From an uncultured Bacteroidales bacterium (GTDB taxonomy: Bacteria > Bacteroidota > Bacteroidia > Bacteroidales > P3): a stretch of DNA of 64,000 nt. The notes under the pieces were generated by a model. It was not told where the DNA came from and made no database searches. It saw nothing but the letters and a program-made list of their open reading frames with translations. The stretch spans positions 58,501 through 122,500 of the forward strand of contig ONEY01000007.1 of assembly GCA_900316965.1 (NCBI GenBank). The letters run 5' to 3'. The position numbers were made by a program, and so were the translations under genes. Below are positions 8,616 through 18,600 of the stretch, piece after piece. Each line of letters starts with the position of its first letter. Within the stretch, counting starts at the first letter, position 1.

Positions 8616-10253
8616 TTATCTCTTCACAATCTTGTGAAGTGCGCTTCCGTTAGCGGTGTTCACGCGTACCATATAAACTCCATTGCTGAGGTTGCTCAAA
8701 TCAACCTGGCTCTTGTTCGAGGTCATAACCTTGCGGCCGGCCATATCAAGAACCTCAACGCTCTGCAGTGCTTCTGCCTCTACGTTGATCATTCCTGTGG
8801 TGGGGTTGGGGTACAGCTTCACATCGGTAACATTGACGCTCTCAACGCCTGCGAAGGGCGATTTGAAGTTGGGTCCGAAACGATTGTAGTAGCCTTCGAG
8901 TACACCTGCCTGATGGAGGTTCCAGCAAGGATTACACCAGGTGCAGGAGTAGTCAACTACAACACAGTAACCGCTGTCAAGCCATTTCTGCAGCTGGATG
9001 GGATACTGATGCTGGCTGTCACGGAAATCATAGGTCGTGAAAGGATCTGCTATGTGTGCCCACTGTGCTTTGGCTTCGCTCTTGCGCTCGACGGTGCTCT
9101 TGGCGGTCGATCCAACGGCGATGCCAAGGTCGTCGATGTCAAGGTAGAACATATCGGTTACGTTGTAGTGACGCAGGGCGATGTATACGGTTTGACCGGC
9201 ATAGTTGTCAAGGCTGACATTGAGGTTACGCCAATTGGCGGTGGAGTTGCCTTCCCATACAGGTGTCGTTGCGGTGGCGCTGGCTACTGTGGGCTCGGTG
9301 CAGACGTATACTGCATAGTGCTCGGTAGCATAGCTGGCATCCTGTCCTTTGTCCCACCAGTTCAAGCTGATACCGTTCTCGTTGGGCAGTGTGATGGCGC
9401 TGGTAAATACCCAGTTGTTGGGGGTCAGAGGTCCAACCTGGTTGTTCCATGATGCGGATGCCAACATACCGTTCGATTCGCCATGGGCCTCACCTTGGCC
9501 ACGCAGATAGTCAAGGGTCCACTGGTAGCCGTCGCCGTCAGCGTCAATGAATGTCCAGTTGCTGTAGTCGGCTGTGTTCTCAAAATCAAAGTAGGCGGCA
9601 TAGTTCAAAATGTTGATGGTGCCGGTCTCTGATACACTTCCGGTTTCGTTGGTGACGGTAACAGTTACGGTATAGTTGCCGGCGGTGCTCCACGATGAGG
9701 TGGCTGTTGCGTTGCTGGCGGTGGATGGGGTGCCGTCCTGGAATGTCCACTCTACGGTGCATGCGTCAACGCTGATGTATTCTACGCTGAAGCTGACATT
9801 GTTGTTGGTGGCGGCTGCGCCGGGTATATTCACTTTGCTGATCACAGGGGCTTGGCCGCTGCGGGGATAGCTGTTCATAATCTGCAGTATGTTGGCGTTG
9901 CAGACAGCGGTGTCGAAGCTGTAGATGCCATCTTCCACGCCATAGATGCTACGATAGTAGCCGTTGGGGGCGATGAAGAATACGGTGGGAACACTGTTTT
10001 CGTAAAGACCTGCGCAGGTGTTCAGCGCGTTGCGGTCGTCGGCCATAGGATAAGGCACGGTTCCACCAAGGGTCCAGTCACCGGTGGTGTGGCCTGAGTA
10101 GCTGTTGTTGGCATTGGTACCTGTAATCTGAGCCGCGGTGTTGCTCTCCTCGACTTCGCACCAGAGAATTCTCATCTGGTTGGTGCCCTTGTTTTGTGCC
10201 GAAAGCGACGCAAAGGTCATTACGGCGAGTAAAACTAATAATATTTTTTTCAT
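8616..10253 (-). CDS. T9SS type A sorting-domain protein with PKD, choice-of-anchor J and split/permuted thioredoxin halves
   Basis: A 545-residue secreted protein. A Sec signal (ending near SLSAQ, residue 20) is followed by about 100 residues resembling the C-terminal half of a TlpA-type thioredoxin, with the cis-Pro stretch NSVPTVFFIAPNG near residue 90. Next come a PKD domain (about 130-220; VEWTFQDGTPS, YTVTVTVTNETG) and a choice-of-anchor J/MAM-like domain (about 225-385). Then comes what looks like the N-terminal half of a thioredoxin, with the redox motif SCTWCNPCWN near residue 440. The end is a type A sorting domain (about 475-545; LYPNPTTGMINV, NGVYMVRV). The thioredoxin halves are therefore in reversed order. 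It is probably exported by T9SS and surface-attached. A promoter element is at 10331-10338. Confidence 0.85.
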   Translation of the reverse strand: MKKILLVLLAVMTFASLSAQNKGTNQMRILWCEVEESNTAAQITGTNANNSYSGHTTGDWTLGGTVPYPMADDRNALNTCAGLYENSVPTVFFIAPNGYYRSIYGVEDGIYSFDTAVCNANILQIMNSYPRSGQAPVISKVNIPGAAATNNNVSFSVEYISVDACTVEWTFQDGTPSTASNATATSSWSTAGNYTVTVTVTNETGSVSETGTINILNYAAYFDFENTADYSNWTFIDADGDGYQWTLDYLRGQGEAHGESNGMLASASWNNQVGPLTPNNWVFTSAITLPNENGISLNWWDKGQDASYATEHYAVYVCTEPTVASATATTPVWEGNSTANWRNLNVSLDNYAGQTVYIALRHYNVTDMFYLDIDDLGIAVGSTAKSTVERKSEAKAQWAHIADPFTTYDFRDSQHQYPIQLQKWLDSGYCVVVDYSCTWCNPCWNLHQAGVLEGYYNRFGPNFKSPFAGVESVNVTDVKLYPNPTTGMINVEAEALQSVEVLDMAGRKVMTSNKSQVDLSNLSNGVYMVRVNTANGSALHKIVKR

Positions 10254-10330
10254 GTATTTTTTGTCTTGTTATTGAGCATCAGACTCTTCGCTGCTAAAAG
10301 ATTAGTTATTTTAATTTCATGTTTACGCTG

Positions 10331-10338
10331 CAAAAATA
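10331..10338 (-). promoter_or_regulatory. -7 promoter element for the thioredoxin/PKD T9SS gene
   Basis: The minus strand reads TATTTTTG, matching TAnnTTTG, 78 nt upstream of the start codon. Confidence 0.5.
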
Positions 10339-10430
10339 CACTATTTTTTGTAAAAAAGTATTTTTTTTCATTTTTTTATTTCTATGGCTTTCTTTTTCTT
10401 TCTCATTCTCCACGATTGTTCTTCTCTTCT

Positions 10431-13400
10431 CTATCTCAATAGTGTCACCGTCCCTCTTGCCTCTTGTGTCTGATGTGGCTTGGAAAGTGTTTTGTATTGC
10501 ATTATCCATGTGTACGTCGCTTGTGGACACGGCTTGCCTTTATATGTCCCGTCCCACCATCCGCTCAACGCCTCAAATGTGCTTATCAGCAACCCTTGGC
10601 GGCTGTATATCCACACTCGCCCTTCTTTTAGCTCGTTGCTGGCTATGAAAAACTTGTTGTTCTGGCTCTCGTCGGGCGTGAAGGCATTGGGCGCCCACAA
10701 CGTCGAGCGGTCGCAATTCACTGCCCCCCACACGCTGTCTATACACCCGGCCGTACTGTACGCCACCAGCAGCACTTGCAACGTGTCGCTATTGGCTGGA
10801 AATGCAAATGTTACAATCCTGCAGGTGTCTATCTCTGTCATCTCCGCTGTCTCGCTCATACCAGCCTTCTCTCCGGTATACCATCTTCTTCGCGCGCTCC
10901 GCGATTTGTCATGTAGCCTTACCTCTGGATTGCTCATTGTCACACTCCGCGGACTTATCTCCATCTCGGCTTGAAACTGGTCGTCGAGCTCTAGCACTAG
11001 GTGTATCGTGCTGTCGCATCCATGTATGTCGCTCATGGTTATTTCTGGCTCTGTCGTCGAGTGGGCGTAGCTGTTGCCGTCTATCCATGTGTACGGCACT
11101 CCGTCACACACTTTGGCGTTGTCAAATGTATGGCTGGTGTTGTATACCGTCAGCAGCAATGTTTGCGTACTGTCACATCCGTCTACCGTGGCGTATCTTA
11201 TGTTGTGCTCTCCCTCAGTATTTATCGTTTCGCCGCCAAATTCGGTGCTCTCGTTGCTGCATATTGTGTCGTAAAAGGTTTCATGGTACACCTCTTTGAC
11301 CTCTAGGGTCACATGTATTATGCTGTCGCACCCGTTTACGCTTTCGTATGGCACTGTGTATGTCCCTTCTTCTGTCATTCCGTATCTGCATGTGTCGCCT
11401 CTACAGATGACCACGGTGTCTGTCTTGTTGTATATGGGATATACCATCATTATGAGTGTCACTACGCTGTCGCTGTTGTGTATCGTCCTCAAACTGTCCA
11501 CATAATGTATTATTGTCATTATCGGATAGTTTGCGTATTCTTCACTACTGGCGAATGTGTGCCCGTGCCATTCTATCGGCAGCATGTTGCGACATACGCT
11601 GGTGTCGTAATTGTTCGCGACATTCTGCCACACGTGCAAACTATAGTGAACCGTGCTGTCGCACCCTTCGCTGTTCGGTATTGTCCAACTGGTGTCGCCT
11701 ACGGGATTGTAAAATATCTTTCCATCCCATATCCTTGGCATTTCGTTCTCGACTACGGTGTCGTGATAGGTGTAGCTACTGTTTGTTGTCACATTTAGTG
11801 TCATCGTGACTATGCTGTCTTCTCCGTGACTGGCATGTATCCCTATCTCTGCCAGGTTTACACTTTGTGTGCCTGTCTCTGTGAATGTCACGCCGTTCCA
11901 TTGCATTGGCACGCTGTTTTCGCACACGCTGCTGTCTATCGTGCTGTGTACATTGTGCCACACATGCAAGCTGAAGGTTACCACACTGTCGCATCCCGCT
12001 CCATTCACCTCTGTCCACGTGGTGTCGCTTTGCTCGTCTACAAACGTGTTTGCTCCTAGATAATAGGGCAGATTGTTCTCTATTGTGGTGTCATGCAGCG
12101 TGTATGCGCTGTGCTCTAATATGGTGACGCTCATTATCACTATGCTGTCTTCTCCATGCTCTCCGGCTCCGATGTATACAACGCTGTCGGTGGCGCTACT
12201 TGTAAATACAACGCCGTTCCAGTACATTGTGTCGCTCTGTCGGCATGTTGTGCTGTCTAATGTGGTTACTTTGTTGCGCCACACATGGAGCGTGAAGTGT
12301 ATCGTGCTGTCGCATCCTCCCGTGCTTGTCAGGGCTATAGTACTGTCGGCTACGCTGTCAACGAAACTTATCCCGCCGTATTGGTAGGGTAGTGCGTTCT
12401 CAACAACATTGTGTGTTATGCTTGTGTCGTAGGTCGGCAGTATGTTCACTATCGCTGTCCGGTGGTGGTACCCGTTGTCTCTTTCGTACACTCCTGTCTC
12501 GTATATGGTGGTGTCAAACAGTGTGTAGCTCTCTCCTCGGCATAGCGTTACCTCTACGGTGTCGCTTTGCGTGCATGGACTTACTACTTCCATCTCTCTC
12601 CTCATCGTGTCGCTGCATGCTCCGTTGGCTATCGCTGCGACGAGTTGTATGGTGTGATGCCCCTGACTCAAGGCTATGATGGGATTGCCTTGCGTCGATA
12701 CCATGTTGTTGTCTACAAACCATTGCGTCGACTCGCATGCTTCTCCGGTGCTTTCTTGCAATAGTGAGTCGCTGCATATCACACTGTTGTTATGCATTTG
12801 CAGCATTATGTCGCAGCTGTCGCTCTCTATGGTGTCGTAGGTGAATCGTGCCGAGGGATACCTCTCCCCAGCTATGGCTTTCAGCTCAAAGGTGCAGCTG
12901 GCGTTGTCGGGAGCGCCTATGAATCCTAGCGTGCAACGGTATTCGCCGCCAACGGTGGTGTGGCATGATCGGTTTGTTGTCAGCGTCTCTCCGGGATTGC
13001 TGGCGTTGTACCATCGGTAACTGAACCCTTCTGGCGCTGTGAACGTGTTCTCTACATCTGATCCGCAATTCGACGACATCAGCGTTTTGTGCGCACAATC
13101 GAAAACAAAGTAGGCATATCCGAAATGCTGTCCGTCGGCGCAGTCGTACGACGATAGTCTTATGTATATAGTTTGCCCCTGTAGCGATGTCAGGTCTATC
13201 CCTACCGTCGTCCAATCTTTCCACAGCACGCTCGTCGGCTCCCACCAGTCGCCTGTGGTGTTCCATCCTAGCGCGCTGCTGGCTATAAAGTCGGCGGAAT
13301 AACACGAGGAGTTGATCTCTATCCCTTGCTCGTCTATTATGGTGAACGAGAATCGTGGCTGCCTATTGCTGGGATGGTCGGGATCTTGCAACACTGCGGC

Positions 13401-14450
13401 GTATTTCAGTATCAGCAGGTCGCTTATCAGGGTGTCTACTTTGTATTCGTACGTTATACTCTCGGCTTGGGCTCCGGTGCTCCAATTGCCTAGCCTTACT
13501 GATGTTGTGTAGCCGGACGGCACCGTCCTCAGCTGGTTGTTGGTGCGTGGGTCGCGCTCGTTGGTGTTGCTATGCACCGTGTGGCGCGAATTGCCGCTGC
13601 TGCTGCCTTGATCTACTATCCCGCTATTTTGGTACGGATCCCCGAATGTGCCATAGGTGGCTGTCACATAGCATGAGGTCAGGTCGCTGTATGCTATGCA
13701 GCTACCGGCATTCTCCGCACATTGGGTCTTGAAACTGTTGTATCTTGCGCTGCATATGTTCTGCCAATTGCCGCTGTGGCTGTTGTATATCCTATAGTAG
13801 TATTTTGTGTGCGTTTGTAGCCCTGTCAGGCTCGCTGTGGTCGTGTCTGTCGTTATTTGATGGCTTAGGCTTCCTGGCGTCGTGCCGTAGCTTATTGTCC
13901 AACTGCTGCTCTCTGTGCTGTCGCTCCATGTTATTATTGCGCTTGTCTCTGTTATGTCGCTCACCTCTATGTCGTATACTTGGTTCGGCGTTGCTTCGCA
14001 TGTCGTTACTGTCAGATTGAATCCGCTGTTGTTTACTAGCATGTCCGAGTAGAAGTGTATCGTCAAATATCCCGAATAGGCGGTGACGTTTACGTTGCCT
14101 ATACCGCTGTAGCTGCCTATGGGGTTGTTGCCTATGCTGTTGGCGTCATACAGCTGCAACAGGTCGTAGCTGTATTCGGTATGGTAGTTGCCGCTCACGG
14201 TTATTGGCGCCCCTGTCAGTGATTGTATCGTCAACGTGCTGCTGCAATTGGGAGGATAGTTGTCTTCTCCTCCAGGATCCTTAATCGTTTGGATTGTGCC
14301 GGGCGTCAACACCAACTGGTTCTCTCCCAACACTGGCATATTTATGCTTTGGCTGTACAGCTGACCCGTCAGAAACAAACAAGCCAACAACATCCAGCGT
14401 CGTTTCCCTCTGGCTATTGTTGTTGGCTTTATATGGATTATTCTATCCAT
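10431..14450 (-). CDS. Giant repeat protein with CUB-like and fibronectin III domains and a type B (CHU_C-like) sorting domain
   Basis: 1339 residues with a signal peptide (LLACLFLTGQLYSQ). After it comes a CUB-like domain (about 45-150; YDLLQLYDAN..., LTIHFYSDM) and a fibronectin type III domain (about 158-235; SAIITWSDS, LTGLQTHTKYYYRIYN). A large beta-rich part follows. From about residue 670 three units of roughly 105-115 residues repeat (each with ENxLP, GCDS, LHVW and DSIV...V), then shorter degenerate units; six GCDS motifs are visible in all. The last ~95 residues (APNAFTPDESQNNKF, GRVWIYSRQGLLIS, WWDGTYKGKPCPQATYTW) match the gliding-motility-associated C-terminal domain recognised by T9SS. 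It is probably a surface adhesin or appendage protein; the ligand is unknown. Confidence 0.85.
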   Translation of the reverse strand: MDRIIHIKPTTIARGKRRWMLLACLFLTGQLYSQSINMPVLGENQLVLTPGTIQTIKDPGGEDNYPPNCSSTLTIQSLTGAPITVSGNYHTEYSYDLLQLYDANSIGNNPIGSYSGIGNVNVTAYSGYLTIHFYSDMLVNNSGFNLTVTTCEATPNQVYDIEVSDITETSAIITWSDSTESSSWTISYGTTPGSLSHQITTDTTTASLTGLQTHTKYYYRIYNSHSGNWQNICSARYNSFKTQCAENAGSCIAYSDLTSCYVTATYGTFGDPYQNSGIVDQGSSSGNSRHTVHSNTNERDPRTNNQLRTVPSGYTTSVRLGNWSTGAQAESITYEYKVDTLISDLLILKYAAVLQDPDHPSNRQPRFSFTIIDEQGIEINSSCYSADFIASSALGWNTTGDWWEPTSVLWKDWTTVGIDLTSLQGQTIYIRLSSYDCADGQHFGYAYFVFDCAHKTLMSSNCGSDVENTFTAPEGFSYRWYNASNPGETLTTNRSCHTTVGGEYRCTLGFIGAPDNASCTFELKAIAGERYPSARFTYDTIESDSCDIMLQMHNNSVICSDSLLQESTGEACESTQWFVDNNMVSTQGNPIIALSQGHHTIQLVAAIANGACSDTMRREMEVVSPCTQSDTVEVTLCRGESYTLFDTTIYETGVYERDNGYHHRTAIVNILPTYDTSITHNVVENALPYQYGGISFVDSVADSTIALTSTGGCDSTIHFTLHVWRNKVTTLDSTTCRQSDTMYWNGVVFTSSATDSVVYIGAGEHGEDSIVIMSVTILEHSAYTLHDTTIENNLPYYLGANTFVDEQSDTTWTEVNGAGCDSVVTFSLHVWHNVHSTIDSSVCENSVPMQWNGVTFTETGTQSVNLAEIGIHASHGEDSIVTMTLNVTTNSSYTYHDTVVENEMPRIWDGKIFYNPVGDTSWTIPNSEGCDSTVHYSLHVWQNVANNYDTSVCRNMLPIEWHGHTFASSEEYANYPIMTIIHYVDSLRTIHNSDSVVTLIMMVYPIYNKTDTVVICRGDTCRYGMTEEGTYTVPYESVNGCDSIIHVTLEVKEVYHETFYDTICSNESTEFGGETINTEGEHNIRYATVDGCDSTQTLLLTVYNTSHTFDNAKVCDGVPYTWIDGNSYAHSTTEPEITMSDIHGCDSTIHLVLELDDQFQAEMEISPRSVTMSNPEVRLHDKSRSARRRWYTGEKAGMSETAEMTEIDTCRIVTFAFPANSDTLQVLLVAYSTAGCIDSVWGAVNCDRSTLWAPNAFTPDESQNNKFFIASNELKEGRVWIYSRQGLLISTFEALSGWWDGTYKGKPCPQATYTWIMQYKTLSKPHQTQEARGTVTLLR

Positions 14451-14554
14451 TTTGTTTCGTCTATTGTGTCGTGGTGTCGCTACCTATTCACATTGTAATC
14501 TCGTTTCTAGTGATTCTGTGTGTCTTCTCTCAATTTCTTCAATATATACGTCCA

Positions 14555-15571
14555 CTATTTTGCGGCGGGATTGTCGAGATGTACATCCACTTGTGGGAAT
14601 GGTATGCTGATGTTGTTAGCGTAGAAGGCTTTGTATATGTTCTCGCGTATGCGCATCCACACTGTCCAGTAGTCGTCTACTTTTGTCCATAACCATAGGC
14701 TGTAATCCACCGAGCTGTCTCCCAAATTGCTGACGCATATTTTGGCTATGGGGTCTTTCAGTATGAGGGGATCGTCCTCTATCACTTTTCTTATCACTTC
14801 CGACGCGCGGTCAAGGTCGGTACCATAAGCGACACTGCACACAACATCGAGGCGTATGACTTCCTCTTTGGTGTGATTGATAAGACTCTTGGTGGCTAGC
14901 TCGCTGTTGGGCACTATGATTATTCGTCCGTTGAATGGCCTTATCAAGGTGTGGAATATGCGTATCTCTTTCACATAACCTTTGTATGCTCCGGCTTCTA
15001 TATAGTCGCCTACCTTAAAGGGCCTCAGCAGCAGTATTATCACTCCTCCCGCAAAATTCTGCAGAGTCCCCTGCAACGCCATACCAACGGCAAGGCCCGC
15101 GGCTCCCAAAATGGCTATGAACGACGTGGCTTTTATGCCTATTATGTCCATCGCCATAATGATGAGCATTACCTTCATCAGCACATCAACAAGCGAGGTG
15201 AGAAATCCTTTCAACGACCCTTCGGCGTTGCGTCGCTCAAGTACTCTGGTCAGCGCTTTCTTTAGCAGTTTGATAAGCTTAAAGCCTAACCACAACACTA
15301 ATATGCAGGCAATCAATTTCGGTATAAAGGCTACCGTAAGGTCTATTAGGCTCGATAGTGCGTCTTTCAGAAATGAGTTCTCTCCGGTTATAACGGCTTT
15401 GACATCAGTGATGTTTAGTTTCGCAAGACTGTCTTTTACTGCTTGCGATATGCTGTCAACCTTTATCACATTGTCTGCTATGCTGCCCTCTGTGATTATC
15501 TTTGTCGTGTCGGCGGTGGCGTTGGCTTGTTGTGCTGCTGCTACAAGCAGCTTTTCTGTTTCTTCTAGCAT
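14555..15571 (-). CDS. MscS family mechanosensitive ion channel
   Basis: A 338-residue inner-membrane protein. Three hydrophobic segments lie at about 85-200; the third is the glycine/alanine-rich pore helix (AILGAAGLAVGMALQGTL) followed by NFAGGVIILLLRPFKVGDYI and the beta domain with PNSELATKSLINHT. This is the MscS core at typical length. The channel opens under membrane tension and releases solutes on osmotic downshock. It has an N-terminal extension (about 1-80) that is Ala/Asp-rich. The gene is flanked by T9SS cargo genes on the same strand and separated by about 100 nt on either side. Confidence 0.93.
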   Translation of the reverse strand: MLEETEKLLVAAAQQANATADTTKIITEGSIADNVIKVDSISQAVKDSLAKLNITDVKAVITGENSFLKDALSSLIDLTVAFIPKLIACILVLWLGFKLIKLLKKALTRVLERRNAEGSLKGFLTSLVDVLMKVMLIIMAMDIIGIKATSFIAILGAAGLAVGMALQGTLQNFAGGVIILLLRPFKVGDYIEAGAYKGYVKEIRIFHTLIRPFNGRIIIVPNSELATKSLINHTKEEVIRLDVVCSVAYGTDLDRASEVIRKVIEDDPLILKDPIAKICVSNLGDSSVDYSLWLWTKVDDYWTVWMRIRENIYKAFYANNISIPFPQVDVHLDNPAAK

Positions 15572-15675
15572 GTGTCTGTTTTTATTTTATTGTTGTCAGT
15601 CCTATTTTCTATGATTGTTTATCATTTTTGCAATGATTAAAAAAATAGTTGTAACCACCCCTCGTCTCTCTGCCT

Positions 15676-18600
15676 TCAGCCTTCAACTATTACTATCTTT
15701 TTGGTCGCTGCGCCTTCTATGCGCAGTATGTACACTCCGTTGTTGTTGACGTGTATGGTGGTGTGTCCGCTGCCTTTGGCTTCGCATATCTTGCGACCGG
15801 TGATGTCGTAGAGGTGCATGCTCTTGCCCTCTGCGCCTACAATATGCACGTCGCGATGTGTTGTGTATACTGTTATGTCGCCTTCGGCAATCTCTATGTC
15901 GGTGCTACCGCTGAACAGGGCATTGGCCGAAAAATCGTTGGTCACGGTAATGGTTCGGGGATTCTCGGTGCTGCCGTTGTCGGTCCAATGCACAAATGTG
16001 CTCACCATGTTCGGCATCCCTGTGTTGGGTTGGGCAAAAAGGGTTATCTCTGTGCCGTATGCTATCGAGTCGTCGTTGAGGTTCATACTGCTCTCTTCTG
16101 TCGTAAACCATGCTTCGCCAAGCTCTGGATTTGCGCTGCCTACATGCACACGATACTTGTCTTTGTCAAAGGTGGCTACTAGAGTGCGATCGCCGCTGAC
16201 AACAAAGGTGTACGGGTTCTCGCTGACTATGTCGTTGGTGGCGGGGTCTTGCCAGTGTTTGAATTGGTAGTGCTCATAGGGCGTCGCCGTCACCGTCGCC
16301 ATACTACCTTGCACATAGTCGCCACCACCGTCAACGGTGCCTCCTGCTGTCGCGGTGACGGTTACTGTGTATGTCGGCTGCGAAAAGTATGCGGTGAAGG
16401 TGACATCACTGTTCACCGTAAAGGTGTATGGGTTGGCTTGTATTGTGTCGTCTTCTGTCACCCAGTAGTCAAACTCACAGTCGGCGGCTGGCGTGGCGGT
16501 GATGGTTACACTCTCTCCATCGTTGTACTGCCCGGCTCCCGACACTGTCCCTAGGTTGGGCGTGTTGTTGACTATCGTCACTGTGTGGTCAGCGGGTAGA
16601 CATCCTCTGAATCGTATATTGGGACGATATTGTTGTCTCATTGCGTTCCCTGACATGCTTGACGAATAGGGACAAGGACTGAAATCATCGCTGAAATAGG
16701 TTAGCGATCTGTATTGGTTCCCTAACGTTGAGCAGTAGAACCGGTGCGCCGAACTGCTGTAGCTGCCGCTATTGTCCCATATGGCTACCACAAGGTTGCT
16801 TGTTCCGTCGTAGTGGAACGTGCTGTCTAAATCTATTTCGTTCCATCCGCTGGTGCAATGAATCGGCCCTTCATATACTTTATAGAGCTGGCTGTAAGGC
16901 ACCATGCTGGTGTTATTGTCAAAGGTCGTCTGCGATGTGTGACCCAAATAGATGTGGCACTCTGTTTTTGTGTCAAGCTCGTTGTTGCTGGCGTAGTTGA
17001 AGGCTATTTTTGATATATTCATCTCTCCATTTATCTCTGCGGGTAGATATATCATTTGGGAATAGCTGTAATTATAGTATGTGTTGATTGGCAAATGGTA
17101 TGTTGTGCTATACTGGTTTCCAATTTCTGTAGCCTGCATTGCCGCGCACGATTCTGTTCGGAAGGTTTGCCATTCGGTATAATCACTGCTGTCTCCTGAA
17201 GCGCATAGGCTTTTTACTCGCCATTGATATTCTGTGCTCAGCGATAGGTTGGTCAGATTGTGACTGCTGCCGCTGACCGACACATTGGTTATATTGTTCA
17301 ATCCCGACACTCTCCATTGCAGCGTGTAATTGTCTGTGTTGCCGCTCCAGCTAAGATTTGCCGAGTTGCCGCTGATGTTGCTGGTGGCCATGTTTGTCGG
17401 CACCCTGCACCCTCTCAGGTCGCTGTACGTAAAACTTATCGTCGTCCCTGGCGATGTCACGTTGGAGATTGATATTGTTGAGTCAAGGACGTTGCCGGTA
17501 AGCCAGGGATGGGGGTTTGTGCTGGGGTTGAAAGCGGTACGGGTGGTGTTGGCACTATAGTATGCTTGGTTCAAGGTGCCGTTTGTTGTGTCGTTATGGG
17601 CGTTGGGACGGAACAGATACACCTCGTCGAAATATGTGACGCCATCATAGTTGGCGTTGCCGTTGTATCGGTCGTCAACACGGAAGATGATTAGTCCTTT
17701 GCCGGGCAATGCTGTCTCGAAAAGCTCTGTGTTGTCTCGATATTCTAGCACATACCATTGGTGCGGCTCTTGTGCGGCTATTTTGTATACACAATTGCTG
17801 TAGTCGTCGTCGGCAAGCGAATGGAGCGTGTATGTCCCGGGCACCGTGATCTCGGGTATCGAGTCAAGCCAGTTGCCATATTTCCACTTCATATATGCGC
17901 TCATGTGTTGGGGCGGCGTGGTGTTGCTGCACATCAAATCCCACGATCCTACTCCCGACACTTCTGTCTGGGTCTCATAGCGGTACAGGTCGGGAGCTCC
18001 CAACGTGTGGAACATCTCGTGGCAAAAGGTGGAACTGCTGAAGTAATGCTCTCCACTGCCTTCCAACTGCAGATTGAAGGTGTACACTCGCTTGCCGTTG
18101 ATATACACTTGGCGGTCGTAGAGCGACCACTTGTGCGGCCACAGCAAATCACTCCACCCTGTGTAGGTCCCTTTCACTACAAAGCAGATGTTGTCTATCT
18201 CTCCGTCGTTGTCCATGTCTAGGTTGAGCGACGTACTCACTGGATTGTTGGCGTTGATGTAGTTCACGGCTCGCTCCAAAAGCCCAAATTCGCGACTTCT
18301 GCGCTCGTTGTCGTCGGCATATCCGTTGGGCGCCGTAACGGCGTTGTAGGGCAGATAGTAGCCGCGAGGCATGGAGTCTTGGTATGATAGCACATTGTTG
18401 CCGTTGGGGGCAGGGTAGTAGTGCGTGGGTATGTATATCTTGTTGTATGACGCATGCTTGAAATAATTGTACATCGAATTGCTGTTGGCACTCGAATCGT
18501 TGAACATATAGTCGATGGTCGAAAATGGGGTGCTTATCTCGCTGTCGTCGCTGAAACGCACAAATATCACTATATTGTTGAGTGTGCCGTGGTTGCGACC

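Noticed and set aside
10306..10530. Small minus-strand gene beside the type B sorting protein
   Set aside because: Lys-rich low-complexity frame overlapping the 3' end of the real gene in another frame, with no motif.
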